Positions 1-11,231 of a stretch of DNA of 64,000 nucleotides are shown here, piece by piece. Positions within the stretch are counted from its first letter, which is position 1, and each line of letters starts with the position of its first letter. Source of the DNA: Choricystis sp. odSpoLacu1 (lineage: Eukaryota; Chlorophyta; Trebouxiophyceae). A program made the position numbers and the translations under genes. Under the pieces are notes generated by a model. That model made no database searches. It saw nothing but the letters and a program-made list of their open reading frames with translations, and was not told the origin of the DNA. Location: positions 62,001 through 126,000 of the forward strand of contig OY253664.1 of assembly GCA_958009055.1 (NCBI GenBank), given 5' to 3'.

Positions 1-2776
1 GGCGTGCGTCAGCACGACGCACTGCTCCCACGACAGCGGCGCCTTGGTGAACGGGCACACGCCGCGGTCTGACAGGACCGCCTTCCACGTGGCCAGCCCC
101 ATGACGTGCCCCGCGGGCGACATGGCGGGCGCGTGCACGGGTTCCAGGGTGATGGGGTCGATGAAGCCGGGCAGCGGGTTGGTGGGGTCGGGTTCGAGGG
201 CGCCCTCGTCATCGCCGTCGGCGCGCGCGCGGCGGCGGTAGCGGTCGGCGCGCGACACGGCCGACCAGCGGTTGACGATGGCGGCCTCCTCGTCGGTGGC
301 GTCGTCATCGTCGTCGGAGGGGGCGCCCCGGCGGCCGCGCCCACCGCCACCGCCGCGGGACCGGCGGCCGCCGCCGCCCTCGCCGTCCGAGTCGGCGCGC
401 CGGCGGCGCGCCGGCGCCGCGCGCGGCGCGCGCGGCGGCGCCGACCGGTGGCTCCCCCCGCCCGGCCGGGCGGGCAGGCCCGCCGCGACGGCAGCCCGGT
501 CTTCCTTGCCTTTCCAGTAGTCGACAGCTTCGTGCCCCGGGTCGAGAGCCTCAATCGCGTCCGCGATCTCGGGCTGGCAAAAACCAAAATACTCGGGCCC
601 CGCGATGGCCGTCTTGGGGGGGGGGGGCAGGTCCTCCCCCGCCGCCCGCCGGGCCGCGATCTCGCCGTTGATGCGTTTGAGGACGGCGGTCCAGCACCCG
701 GTGCACGATTTGGCGACGAGGGGTTCGTCGGGCCTGTCGGCCGTGACGACCTCAAACGTGGGGGCCGGCCAGAACGCGCCCCCCTGGCCCACGACACGGC
801 ACTCGTGAATGGTCAGCTGGTCCAGGGCGACGGAGGAGCGGAAGGAGACGCGGGAGCGGAAGCCGAGGGGGAAGATGTAGCCCGCGTTGTGCCACCCGGG
901 CGCCGCGTGCAGGGTGCCCGCATCCACCAGCTGGGCCGCCTTGGACGACTTTTGGCGCAGGCGCCCCCGGTTGACGTGGCCGGTGCGGGTGACGGCGGTG
1001 ACGGCGCCCGCGGGGCGGGAAGCGTGGAGCGCGTCAGCGGCGGTGGCGGAGGCGGGAGGCGGAGGGGGGGCGGCGGCGGCGTCTTCATCCTCCGCGGCGG
1101 CCAGGGGCGCGGCCTCCAGCTTGGCGCTGGGCGGGCGGGACGAGGGGCGAGAAGACGGCCGGGACGGAGGGCGGGACGCGCCCGCCGACGCCGGGCGCGA
1201 CGCCGTGCCGCCGCGCTTGGTCGCTTTGGCGGCGCGGCCTTCGTCGCCACCAGCCTCGGACTTGCGCTTGCCGCCAGCGGCATCCTTTTCCAGTGCTTCC
1301 TTCAACTCCACCGCCCGGTCGGGCGCCGACGCCGCCAACGCGTCCAGCGCGGCCGCGCGCGCGGCGGGCGGCAGGCGCGCCGCGAGCGCGGTCGCCACGG
1401 GCAGCGGCGCGGACGCCAGGGCGCCCAGGGCGGCGGGAGCGTCTGAGTCGGAGTCGGAGCCGGCGTCCGAGGCCGAGGGAGCGGCGGAGGAAGGGGCGGC
1501 CGAGGGTGCAGCGGCCGCAGCCTTAGCGGCCTCGGCCTCCGCAGCCGCAGCGGCCACCACTTCCTCCGAGGACGCAGGCACCAGGGTGCCGTCGGCCAGC
1601 TTTTTGACGAGGCGGTGGGGGACGGCGGCGGGGGCGGGGGGGGAAGCCTTGGCACGCGCGCCCGACCGCGATTTTTTCTTCTTGGGGTCGACGGCAGCGT
1701 CCGGCACGGTGGCGTCAGCGACAGCGGCCTCCGTCACGTCGGGGGCGGGGGCGGCGGCGGGAGCAGCGGCGGGAGCAGCGGCGTCGGCGACCGCGTCGGC
1801 GGCCGCTGCGTCGCCACCTTCCTCCTCCTCCTCCTCCTCCTGCTGCCCTTCAGCGGGAGCTGCAGCAGCCGCACCACCACCACCCGCCAAAGTGGACTTG
1901 AACCGGGCCCCCCCCCGAAACGTGCCGATGAAGACGCCATCCCCGAGCGACGTCATGTCGACTTTCTTGGGGCGGGGGCCGACAGGGGCGTTGGAGGGGA
2001 CACCCGCCCTCGACCCGCCACCGCCGCCGCTGGCGGGGCGGCCAGCCCCGGGCCCGCACACGCGGCGGCGGAAGGAGGAGTCGCCCGCCAGCGCGGCCGC
2101 GGCGTCGGCTTCGCGCCCGCCGCACAGGTCCAGGGCGCGCCCCGCCTCCTCCCCGCTGACGTCGGGACACACCTCCCGAATGTCGTCAATCTTGCGGCGG
2201 CGCTCCTGGGACTCAAAGGCGGCCAGCATGCGGCGCTGCAGCGCAACGCGCGCGTCGACAATCGCTTGCTCCTCGGCCGTCAGGGAGCGCCCTTCCAGCG
2301 TTTTGAAGACGTCAGCGTTGCTGAGTTGGGGGAGGGAGGATGGTAAATTGTGTGGAGAGTGAGTGGTTGGGGAAGCCAAGCGTGGGCGGGTCGGTAGGTA
2401 ACGGCTCTCTGTCGAAAGGCGGGCAAAAGCTCGAGCGAAGGAAATTCGCGCGCGCGCATGCGTCTCGACGCTTTTCCCTCCCCTGCCACGCCTCCTCCCT
2501 CTCGCTTCCCTCTCCCCACACCCCACAGCATATCATCACGCAAGCTTCAGACCGCACTGCACACGTCGCCTGGCGCCGCGGCCGACAGGGCAAGCGCCCC
2601 CAACGCCGCTCAAAAACCAAACGAAACCGACGAAAACGCGCGCATCCCTCCGCCCCCCCAACTCACCGCGCCACCGTGATGTCTTTGGTCCCCTGATCAA
2701 ACATGGCCTTGATGCTGGTCGGCTCATCGTTCTCCTGGTCGGCGAGCGGCGCCTGCGCCGGCGCGGGCGCCGACAT
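1..2776 (-). CDS. FYRN/FYRC plus C-terminal U-box protein, probable chromatin-linked E3 ligase (3' end beyond window)
   Basis: Two exons are visible, 2667-2776 and 1-2320, joined by intron 2321-2666; the junction restores the frame (CG|C AAC). The frame is open to the left edge, giving at least 810 residues. The start is the first ATG of the upstream exon (MSAPAPAQAPLADQ). After a helical N-terminus and a long Ala/Pro/Ser/Lys low-complexity stretch comes a FYRN-like block at 905-660 (HNAGYIFPLGFRSR, then TGCWTAVLKRIN), a FYRC-like block near 600-520 (GPEYFGFCQPEIADAIEALD), an acidic/RG-rich linker, and a U-box-like block at 180-1 (FIDPITLEPVHAPA, GVCPFTKAPLSWEQCV). FYR domains occur in chromatin proteins such as MLL and JmjC factors; U-boxes recruit E2 enzymes. 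The combined role is inferred. The gene is divergent from the AEC carrier at 3316. Confidence 0.75.
2321..2666 (-). repeat. Intron with complementary ends
   Basis: On the minus strand the intron starts GTGAGTTGGGGGGGCGGAGG and ends CCTCCCTCCCCCAACTCAG. The reverse complement of the end, CTGAGTTGGGGGAGGGAGG, nearly repeats the start, so the RNA ends can form an almost uninterrupted stem of about 18 bp that brings the splice sites together. Confidence 0.75.
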
Positions 2777-3315
2777 TGGAAGGGATTGGTTTTTTGAAGG
2801 GCCGGCGGAGCGCGTGTGTCGTGCGCGCGCGCTGGCTCGTGCGGTCCGTCCCGGGCTGGGGGTTGAGAGCGCGGGAGTGGGGCGCAGGCACAGCGGGGAG
2901 CGCAGTGGGAGGGAGGGAGTGTGCACGCAGAGGGGCGCTGTGTCAAACGCGAATTCGAGCGAAGAGAGTGGGAAAGCAAACATCGACGCACTCTTTTTTT
3001 TCGTGCGTGTGTTTCTCTCTGCTTCGACGTCCCCGACTCTCCGCCTGGGTGACCTCTGTGTCCACACTCGGGCCCAGAGTGGGAGGAGAAGAGGGAGACA
3101 AACACCGCACGGACCCCGCGCGCCGCATTCACGTCAAAATGCAGCGGGTGTCCCCTCCCGCCCGCCACCAACGGCGCCCGCCCCTGCCGCCACCACTGCC
3201 GCGTCGTGTTGCCGTGTCGGCACCCGGCCGTGGGTGCAACCGGCAGCAGCGGTCGGTAGCGCTGCCGCCACCGACCGCGTTTGGCGTCGACGTGGTCGCG
3301 ACACTCGACGCGACG
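2777..3315. promoter_or_regulatory. Divergent intergenic region between FYR/U-box and AEC genes
   Basis: This stretch lies between two outward-facing start codons and must hold both promoters. I see no TATA-like element I would trust. An in-frame ATG at 3139 could extend the AEC protein by 59 basic, Pro-rich residues, but the carrier's first membrane helix follows directly after the ATG at 3316. Confidence 0.4.
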
Positions 3316-5110
3316 ATGCCTGCGGCAGCGGGGGCTGTGCAGGCGGCAGGTGAGTAGTGAGAGAGAGAGACAGGGGTCGCAGAGAGTGGATTGATGACAC
3401 AGAAACCAAGGATATCCAACCCCCACACACAGCCTCGTCTGTCACCGGCTTGCTCGCCGACCCCGCCCTCGCCGCCTCTCTCACCGCGGTCGCCACCCTG
3501 GCCGCCGCGGTGGCAGCGATCGCCGCCTTGGTCAATGCGTCTGCGCTGCCTGCCACCACAGCCGACGTGCTGGCCCGTGTCTCGTTTGTCGTCTTGCTTC
3601 CGTGTTTACAATTCACGGCAGTGGGGGCCACTCTTGCCCGCGCCTCGATCGCCCCGGGCGGCCTCGCCGCCGCCGCCAGACTGGCCATACTTCCCGCCGC
3701 CGCTGTAGCGCACGTGTGCATCGGCGCGGGTCTGGGGTCGGTCGCTGGGCGCGTGGCAGAGGGCGGGCTCTCCTTATTTCCGCGCCGCGCGTGGCACGCG
3801 GCTGCCAACCCAGCTCCCTCTGCCCCCGCGGCCGCGGCGGCCGTCGCGGCCGCCACCGGCGCCCCCGCCGCCGCGGGCGCTTTGCTGCCGCCGCCGCCTC
3901 CCGGCAGCGTTCGCGGAACACGGGCGTTAGTCACTGCGGCAGCATCTTTCGGCAATGCGGTGTCCCTGCCCCTCGCCCTCCTGGCCGCCGTCCTTCCCGA
4001 CGCGGCAGCAAGAGATGCAGCCGCAGCCTACGTCTCTCTATACGCCCTCGGCTGGTCCCCCCTGCTGTGGACCGCGGGGGCAGCATTGGTCGACGCAGCA
4101 GCCACCGCGCGCGGCGCGCCGTCGCCGCGCGCGCGCGGGCTGGGGGACGCCGCCGGCGCCCCCCCCACCGGCCTGCCCACCATCGCGTCCGCCGCGTCAG
4201 CGGGAGGGGCTGCGTTGGCGCGGTCGGCAGGCGGCGGACGGCTCGCCGCACTGGTCGCGCGCGCGCGCGCGCCCCGCTCGCGTCGCTCGCGCGCCGCGCG
4301 GCCTCCCCCCCCCTCGCCGCCACGGTGGCCGCCCTGGTGCTGGGCGCGTCCCCCCTCGGCCCCCACCTGTTTCTGGGGCACGTGCCTCCCGCCTCTGCGG
4401 GCGGGCTGCCTGCTGAGTTGGCGGCCGCCCTGGCAACCGCGCGAATCGCAGTCGGGGCCGCCCGCCTCCTGGCCCCCGCCGCCCTGGCGGTCCAGGTGCT
4501 GGTGCTGGGGGCCAACGTGGCGTCGCCCCCGGTGGCGGCGGCTCCCGCGGTGGCCAGCACCATCCAGCCGGTGGTGCGGGGTGGGGTGGGGGGGGGCACG
4601 TCGCGCGCGGCGCCAGCCGCCACCACCCCAGCCCCCTCCTTCCTGCCCCGCCCCCGGGGGGGCGGCCTCCTGGCGTCCGCGGCAGCCGCCGCCCGCCGCC
4701 CCCTGCCCCGCGCCGTGGCCGCCGTGGCGGCGGTGAGGTTGGTCGGGCTGCCGCTGGCGGGGGCCGCGTTGGTCGCCGGCGCGCGGTCGGTGGGCGTGCT
4801 GCCTGCCGACCCTCTGGTCGCGTTGGTCTTGCTCCTCGAAGCTGTCACCCCCACCAGTCAAACGCTGGTCGTCATCGGGCGCCTGCGCCCGGCGCCCACG
4901 CCCACGCCAGCACAAGACACAACCCAACCCGACTACTCCCTGGCCCGCGCCCTGGCCCGCCTCGTCATGAGACTCTACATCGTGTCCGCGGTTCCACTGG
5001 CCATCGCGGTGGCCCTGGCCGCCCGGGCGGCGGGCGTGGGGGTGGCGGGGGAGGCGGTGGTGGGGCGGGTGGTGACGGCGGCAGCAGCTGCGGCGGTGGC
5101 GGCGGTTTGA
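3316..5110 (+). CDS. Auxin efflux carrier (AEC/PIN-like) family membrane transporter
   Basis: Exon 1 is 3316-3349 (MPAAAGAVQAA) and exon 2 runs 3433-5110; the junction G|CC TCG keeps frame. The product is about 569 residues of hydrophobic helices separated by a long polar central loop, as in AEC carriers. Helix 1 contains the family-like VSFVVLLPCLQF. The second half has VAALVLGASPLGPHLF and a C-terminal block with ALVLLLEAVTPTSQTLVV, typical of the family. The reading frame changes inside the (GC)n run at 4256-4272; removing one GC restores a continuous protein, so I treat this as an assembly error. The substrate is unknown; algal AEC proteins are not proven auxin carriers. An AATAAA-like element (aaataaa) lies about 90 bases after the TGA. 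Confidence 0.75.
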
Positions 5111-5258
5111 TTTTTTGTTGGTGTGTGTTGGGCTGACTCTAGGCTGGCTGAGGCTGCTCAACTTGGAGTGTGATTGAGGGTGTGTCCAAAACGCAACGCA
5201 AATAAATTAAAAGAAAGAAAGAAAGGAAGGCCGGGCACACAAATTTGTCGGCATTTTA

Positions 5259-5828
5259 ATGAGGGCCGCCTCCTTTGCGCTTCTCGGCGGCCTCGCCGGC
5301 TCCAGCTGCTGCCTCTTGCAACTCCTGCTCAACGCTCTCGGCCTCGGCTGCGCCGGCTTTGCGGCTCTGACGCCGTGGCGCCCCGTGTCTGTTGCTTTAA
5401 CCTGCGCCGCGCTGGCCGCCTCACACACCCGCCACCGCAGCTGGCGCCAAACAGGCACAGCCATTGTGATTGCGTGCATTGTCACGTCGACCCCCGAGTG
5501 GACGGAAGCCGTGGGCCGAGCGGGCGGCGTGGCAGGGCTGTTGCCGACCGTGGCGACAAAGGTGACAAGAACAACACCTCCTGCCCTCCTCTCCTTCCAC
5601 CTGACAGGCGTCAAGTGTGCATCCTGCGGTGAGCGCGCACGAACTGCGGCCGCGTCTGTGCATGGTGTCGCGTCAGCCACCGTGGCGTGGCGGGAGGGGC
5701 GCGTGCGGGTGGCGCTGGAGCCGCGGGCTGATGCAGGAGCGACTGTTGATGGAGTGACCGCAGCGCTGACGCAGGCGGCCTTTGGAGTGACCAGCGTGCA
5801 GCCAGCGCAGTATCACGACGATGCGTAG
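5259..5828 (+). CDS. MerT-MerP-like metal transporter: membrane domain fused to an HMA domain
   Basis: Single-exon ORF of 189 residues. The first half is hydrophobic with a paired cysteine in the first helix (GGLAGSSCCLLQLLLNALGLG) and a PWRPVSVALT motif, the layout of bacterial MerT mercuric transporters. Residues about 115-185 form a heavy-metal-associated fold with GVKCASC, the CxxC metal site of MerP. Bacteria use MerT to pass Hg2+ from MerP to the cytosol; some have MerT-MerP fusions. A role in soft-metal uptake or export is inferred. The ORF ends at TAG (5826-5828), one of the few genes here not ending in TGA. If TAG is sense, the frame runs on to TGA at 6111-6113, antisense to the next gene, which seems unlikely. 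Confidence 0.6.
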   Translation: MRAASFALLGGLAGSSCCLLQLLLNALGLGCAGFAALTPWRPVSVALTCAALAASHTRHRSWRQTGTAIVIACIVTSTPEWTEAVGRAGGVAGLLPTVATKVTRTTPPALLSFHLTGVKCASCGERARTAAASVHGVASATVAWREGRVRVALEPRADAGATVDGVTAALTQAAFGVTSVQPAQYHDDA

Positions 5829-5867
5829 AGAGAGAGGTTTGTGTAGCCGTGTTTTTTTTCCTTTTCG

Positions 5868-6935
5868 TCACCTCCCCCCAAACCTCCCCCTCTCCCTCTC
5901 CCACTCCGCCGTGGCGGCCGCCGCCAGGGCCGCCCCCCTCGCCAACGCGGCCGCCCCAGCCGCCGACCCCGCGTCCTCCAGCCTGGGCGCCAGCTTGTCT
6001 GGGTGGTAGCGCACGCACGCGGCCCGCCACGCCGACCGCAGCGCAGACGGAGGGGGCGGCAGCGTGCCCGCCGCTGTCGCAGCGGCGGCAGCAAGGGTCG
6101 GCATGTCTGTGTGTGAGTGTTGTGTTTGCGTTTGGGGGGGGGGGGGAGGGATGTGCGTGTGAGACTAGGGTCTTAGGTGTTTTTTTGTTGGATGATGTTG
6201 GTGACAACAACAAGTGAGGAGTGCTCTCCCCTCTCCGCCCCAATACCCTGGCCCCTCATCTCCACTTCTCTTACCCTCGCTCGATGGCGGCCATGGCACG
6301 TCCCTCGCCTTCAGCCCCCGCCGCGGCGCGGCCGCCCACGCCGCTTCGAGGGCGCGCCACGCGCTGGCCACGCCGGGCGGCAGGCGGGGCGGGAGGTGGG
6401 GGGGGGCGCCGCCACCACCGTCATTGCGCGGCGGATGCAGGGGGCGGGTGGAGGCCGGGTCGTCGCAGGGGACACGGTCGGCGTGGCGACGCCTGGGGGG
6501 AGAAGGTGAGGCGGAGGGTGCGTGGGTGATTTTTTTGGGGCGGAGCGGTTCAGGGGGTCCTTTCTCTCTCGCTCTCTCCTTGCCAGCAACTGCCCCCACG
6601 CAACACAAAACCATCTCTATCTCCCTCACCCTCCTCTCACCTATGTGCCTCCAGCGTGGCCGCGTCGGCCGCGCCGCGTGCGCGCGCGGCCGCTGCGCGC
6701 GTGGCCGCGTCGTGCCGGTCGGCGATGCGCCTGGTGAGTGGTGGAGTAGGGTGGAGGTGAGACAGGGTGCACGTGATCAGTGTGGAGCGGAGAAGGGGGC
6801 TAGTCGCTCAACGCACACAGCCGGGTCTCTCTCTCTAAAAATAACTGCCACTTGACATCTTTCTCCCACCACCCCACCCACACTCAACTCGTCCTCGCTG
6901 TCCCAGTCGTCGTCCTTGAAGGGGGTGTAGTCCAT
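5868..6935 (-). CDS. NFKBIL1-like protein with degenerate C-terminal J domain
   Basis: Four exons: 6889-6935, 6641-6730, 6275-6492 and 5868-6106; all junctions keep frame and give 197 residues. It starts with an acidic MDYTPFKDDDWDSED. Then come an Ala/Arg-rich helix, a Pro-rich linker, and a C-terminal half with KARDVPWPP followed by RAACVRYHPDKLAPRL and a helical tail ending EWERERGRF. The DIPWP-like motif plus YHPDK and a trailing helix matches the C-terminus of NFKBIL1-type proteins, nuclear factors linked to mRNA processing. The N-terminal ankyrin repeats of animal NFKBIL1 are absent. The exon 1 donor is GTTGAG rather than GTGAG and is the weakest part of the model. It converges on the MerT-like gene 39 bases away. 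Confidence 0.55.
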
Positions 6936-7178
6936 GGTTGTGTGGGATGCTGGCGCGAGGGGCGGCAAGCCAAGCGTCCGTTTTTTGTTTTGTGTGAAAA
7001 AAGGGGCGAGCGAGTGTGTGTTTTTTGTTGTTTGCACAAGCACACACACAAGAAAACAGGTGTGCATGGGAAAAAGCTCTCTCTCTCTCTCCCTTCCCCC
7101 CACACAACAACACGCAAAAAGTGCATAAAAAAACGAGGGAGACAAAACAACAACAACAAGGCAGCAAACACACACTTC

Positions 7179-9202
7179 TCACACCGCCGCGCGCGTCGGC
7201 GCCCCCTTGCGCCGCTTGCGCCGCGCCTCGTCCTCCGCTGCCGCCGCCACGTCGGGGCCCCGCTTGCCGTCCGCGGGGGAGCGCGGGGGGCGTGGCGCCG
7301 CCGTGACGGCGGGCGTGGGCGGGGCCAGGGCGGCGGGGACGGCGGCAGGGGTGGTGGGCGCAACCGCGCGCGTCGTCGTCGGCGGCGGCGCGGGCGCGGC
7401 TTCCGGCGCGTCGCCCTCCACCGCGGCCCGGCGGGCGGCCACCGCCGCCTGGCGCGCCGTCGTCACGCGGGCGGCGCGCACGACGCGGGCTTCGGGACCG
7501 TCGTCGGACCACAGGGCGGTGGCTGAGGAGGGGGTGGCGGGCGCAGACGGCTGCTGTGCGCGCGGGCGCGGCGGCGTGCGCGCGGCGGACGAGGGGGACG
7601 CGGCGGCCGCAGCCAGGGTGGCAGCGACAGCGGAAGTCAGTTTGCCGGGCGTGGTGGCAGTGTGGGGGGCGATGGCGCGCTCGGGCGTGGCCGCGCGCGC
7701 GGCGTGGGAGAGGAGAGCCAGCGCCGCAGCCCCGTTTTCCGCGCCAGCGTTGCCGCGGCGGGCGCCCCCCCCCCCCGCTGCGGGCCGGCACCGGCCGCGC
7801 CACGCCAGTGGGCGCGGGCGCGGCGGACGGCGACCCCGGGCGCCGGCGCAGGGGGCCGTCGTCAAGCGACGTGTGTTTGGGCGCGGCGCGCTCCGACCGC
7901 ACGGCCAGCGTGGCCACAGTCACCGCCGCCGGCCCCACCCCAAACAGGGTGGCCGTTCCTTCGGGAGTAAACCCGTTGCACAGCAACGCCATGGCGTCCT
8001 TGCGCGTGGTGTCGGCGATGAGGGCGCGGACGAGGCGGGCCGGGGGGACGGCCGCAAGGTACGGAATTTCAGCGGCATAGTCCCCGATCGCGTGGTTGGT
8101 CACGATCTTGGCGGTGTCAGCCACGCCCTTCAGAATGGCGGCCCGGTCGTAGGCGCGGGAGGCGAGTTCTTCCGCGCCAAAGAAGCCGAGGTGCACTTGG
8201 CGCCCCGCGACATTAATCTGGGCGTGCCACCGCCCCGTCTGGCGCAGCAGGGACACACCCCTGTGGCGCGAGGTTTGGGCGCCCTGGCGGCGGGCGCGGG
8301 CGCGCAGCAGGGAGACGAGTTGGGGGGTGGGGATGCCTGGTGTGGAGTGGTGGGGGTGGACACGCGGTGGAGAGGTGGTGTTTTTCGTGTTGGTTTTCCT
8401 CACCCCCCTTCCCACCCTCCCAACCAACTCCACTCACGGATCAACTGGTCCATCTCGTCCGCGTACTCGACCAGCGGGAAGTTGGTGCGCGCGTCGGCGC
8501 CCGCCTTGTTGATGCAGGCGCGGTCGAAGGCGCGCGCGGCCGCGACCTCCGTTTCGTGGTCGCCCAGGGAGGTGGTTTTGCCGCCAGCGGAGATCTGAGG
8601 GGTCGGGGTGAGGGGGGGGGGGGGGGAGAGGGGGGGGAGGTGAGTGTGCAAGGACGAGGGGTGGGCACAAACGTGGGGGTGCGGCAAAAAACGGCGCGCG
8701 CAGGGGCAATGAGCAACGCGGGGGACGGAAGGAGGGTCGGCCAGCGCGCCGTGGTGGCCCTCCCCTCCCCTCCCCCTCCCACCGCGCCACAGCCCCTTCT
8801 CCCCCTCCCCACCGTCCCGAATGCCCACATCTCGAGCGCTCCCCGAGGCTGGCGCGCAGGCACGGTGCCGGGGGGCGCGCTCTCGCATCTTTTTTTCGGT
8901 GGTCCCTGCCCGGCTCCTCGGGCGCAGCTCACTGCGCCCGTCCCCCCCCCCCCTCCCACTGCCCGCGCCGCCGGGCCCCGATTTCGCACAAGTGAGCTCC
9001 ACTAGGCCGCCCAGCGGCGGCATCGGGCGGCATCGGGGGCGGTGACGGGCGGGGTGCGAGGGCTGCTCTCCCATCGTGGCGTCAGCCGCCCCTTTCGCCC
9101 TCTCCCCACCCGCGCCCCGCGTACCTGGGCCCGCCACTTGCCGCTCGGCTTGAACAGGGTCACGCCACGGAAGTTGGAGCTCTTGGGTGGCAGGGCCGCC
9201 AT
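7179..9202 (-). CDS. Double AP2-domain transcription factor
   Basis: Three exons: 9125-9202, 8438-8594 and 7179-8336, about 463 residues. AP2 repeat 1 begins in exon 1 (SSNFRGVTLFKPSGKWRAQ) and continues in exon 2 (EVAAARAFDRACINK, TNFP); an intron interrupts the domain at the end of its second strand. Repeat 2 lies in exon 3 (SRHRGVSLLRQTGRWHAQ, HLGFFGAEELASRAYDRA). The RGV, WxAQ and RAYD/RAFD signatures are those of plant AP2 DNA-binding domains. The C-terminal half is Ala/Pro/Thr-rich with a basic end (EARRKRRKGAP) that may act as a nuclear signal. The frame shifts by one base in the C12 run at 7765-7776; dropping one C gives a continuous frame to TGA. Target genes are unknown. Confidence 0.75.
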
Positions 9203-9581
9203 GGTGTGCGGCGCCGGGGGAGGACAGCAGGGGGGGGGAGCGCAGAAAAGTGGTGTGGTGAGCAAGTGTCGCGGCATGTTCGCAAAATCGGACCCTTCCC
9301 CCGCCCCGCCGACCGGCTGCGACGCCTGCCGACCCCGCCCGCGACCGCGGGTTGCTGTGGAGCAGTGCGCACGGGGTGGCACGGAGGCCGGGACGCGCTG
9401 CGCGGTGGGGAACACACCACCATTCACGCGCCCCCCACGTCGGCGCTTTCCGGCGTGCGACAAGGACAACGAACACACACACACACGCCGTCCCTCCGCC
9501 ATGACCGACCCGCCCTCACACACAGAGATGCTGGCAACACGTGTCTCCCACCTCCCAAAACAAAAAAGAGCGCCTCCTCGA
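9203..9581. other. Intergenic stretch upstream of the double-AP2 gene
   Basis: No coding signature on either strand. It should hold the double-AP2 promoter (minus strand) and the 3' end of the apyrase gene. A short (ac)n run lies near 9475-9486. Confidence 0.4.
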
Positions 9582-11231
9582 TCAATCGCGCGCCGCCCGT
9601 CGCCGCACCGCCAGCCGCCCCGCGGCCACACCCCCTCCCACGGCAGCCGCCGCCACCGCCCCCACCCACAGCCTGGCCCTCAGCCTTCGACGCGCCTCGC
9701 GTGCGTCTGCGTGCTGTGCCCCCAGCCCCTTGACGGCGGGCAGCCCATCCAACAGCGCCGCCCCGAGCGCCCACCCCGCGCCGCGTGGGGGGCGCGCCAC
9801 GGTGGCTGGGCCGAGGGCGCGCAGCAGGGCGACCGCATGGGCGCCGCCAAAGCAGGCGCGGTGGGTGACGGGGGCGGAGCCTGTGCAGGCGGCCGCGGTC
9901 GCGGCTTCAAGCGCGGCGGCCGGCGCTCCGACCCGCGCGCCCACACGCGTGGCGGCCACCGCAAACCCGCCGCCCACGGGGGCGACAGTCGTGCCAGGCG
10001 GCAGCCTGGTGACGTTGGCAGCTGCGTGAGCTGCTGCGTCCAGGCAGGCTGCAAAATTCGACACCGGAGGCGCGCACGCGCGCCCGCCGCCCGCTCCCGT
10101 CTCCACCAACGCCTCAAACGCGTCGTCCAGCCCCAGGCCCGCGTGCGACGTGGCGGTCAGAGTATGGGTGATGGCCCCCACCACGACGCGTCGACTCGTG
10201 GGGTGGGTGGCGGGTGGCGCGTCGGTGGGCGCGACCGCGGTGGCGACCTCGAGGGTCGCGCCCCCCAAATCCGCCACCGCCGTCGTCCCCGCACCATCAC
10301 CCACCAAACTGCTCCCCACATAATTCACCGCCGCCCACGCGTACGCGGCTTCGTCGGCGCCCGCGAGCGCGCGCGGCGGGCGCGCAAGGGGGAACGGGGA
10401 CGAGGCCAGGGCTGCGCCCGCGGCCGCCAGCACGGCGTCCGCGTCGCCAGGCGCCAGCTTGCGCACACCGCCCGTCGCAGCCAGCAGGATCGGTGTCGCT
10501 GCGTGCGCTTCGCCGGGCAGTGTCGCCACCGCGTGAGCCAGCAACGGCGCCAGAGCTGCCTCGACAGCAGCGCCCAGGTCGGCGCGAGGCGCGGCCACAG
10601 CCAACGCAGCCAGCCCGGGCGTTGTTTCCACGCGGTCCAGGGCGCTGTTGCGTGATGCCGCGCGGCGGGACGGCGCGCGGGTCACCTCTTTGACGCGAGG
10701 CAGCGCCCCCGCGGACGGCGGTGGGTGCACCGCGTACACGTGGATGCGGGTGCCCGATGATCCAGCGTCCAACACGATGACGTACGCTGGGGGCGGGGCC
10801 AGCGCGGCGGCGGTCAGGGCGAGCAGCGCGGAGAGCTGGGGGAAGCGGAGGGGGGGGTTGGCGTCTGGCTTCCTGTTTTTATCTCTCCGCCTTCTCCGAC
10901 AACCAAGCAGCATCACAACGCAAGACAGACCACGACCCTCCTACCCTCTCACCGTCAAGCACGCGGCGACCGCGCGGCGCGTCGGGGACGCGGGTGGTGC
11001 TTGCGCCTGTGGCTGGGGCGCAGCGGGCGGCACCGGGGACAGGGGCACCTGTGGAATGAGAACAGTATGCGTGAAGAGGGGCGTGTTGACAGCGGGCGAC
11101 AGGCGGGGGATCGGGCGCCCAAGACAGTGCGATGGGTCGAATTTCGCGGCGCGCGCGGCTGTGTCGTGCCTCTGTCTCCCCCACACCTCCCTCCTCCCCT
11201 CTCGGACCTTGGCCCTGGTGTCCGCCATCAT
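9582..11231 (-). CDS. Apyrase (GDA1/CD39 nucleoside phosphatase), membrane-anchored
   Basis: Two exons, 10953-11231 and 9582-10835, phase 0 at the join, 510 residues. The apyrase conserved regions appear in order: VLDAGSSGTRIHVYA (ACR1), LLAATGGVRKLAP (ACR2), ALAGADEAAYAWAAVNYV (ACR3), VADLGGATLEVA (ACR4), then a Gly/Ala-rich ACR5-like block. Such enzymes remove gamma and beta phosphates from NTPs and NDPs in the secretory pathway or outside the cell. Splicing creates a hydrophobic segment (AACLTLSALLALTAAALA) just before ACR1, a signal-anchor, and a second hydrophobic segment sits near the C-terminus, so both ends may span the membrane. The first exon, starting MMADTRAK, is inferred from an open frame and a good GTGAG donor; the true start could be nearer the anchor. 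Confidence 0.75.

Noticed and set aside
44..1446. Long plus-strand open frames over the left end
   Set aside because: They are antisense to the FYR/U-box exon, consist of Arg/Gly/Ala low complexity and exist because stops are rare at this base composition.
5826..6113. Extension of the MerT-like protein through TAG to TGA at 6113
   Set aside because: The extension is basic, low-complexity and entirely antisense to the NFKBIL1-like last exon, so it is probably not coding; TAG is kept as the provisional stop and recorded as evidence against universal UAR recoding.
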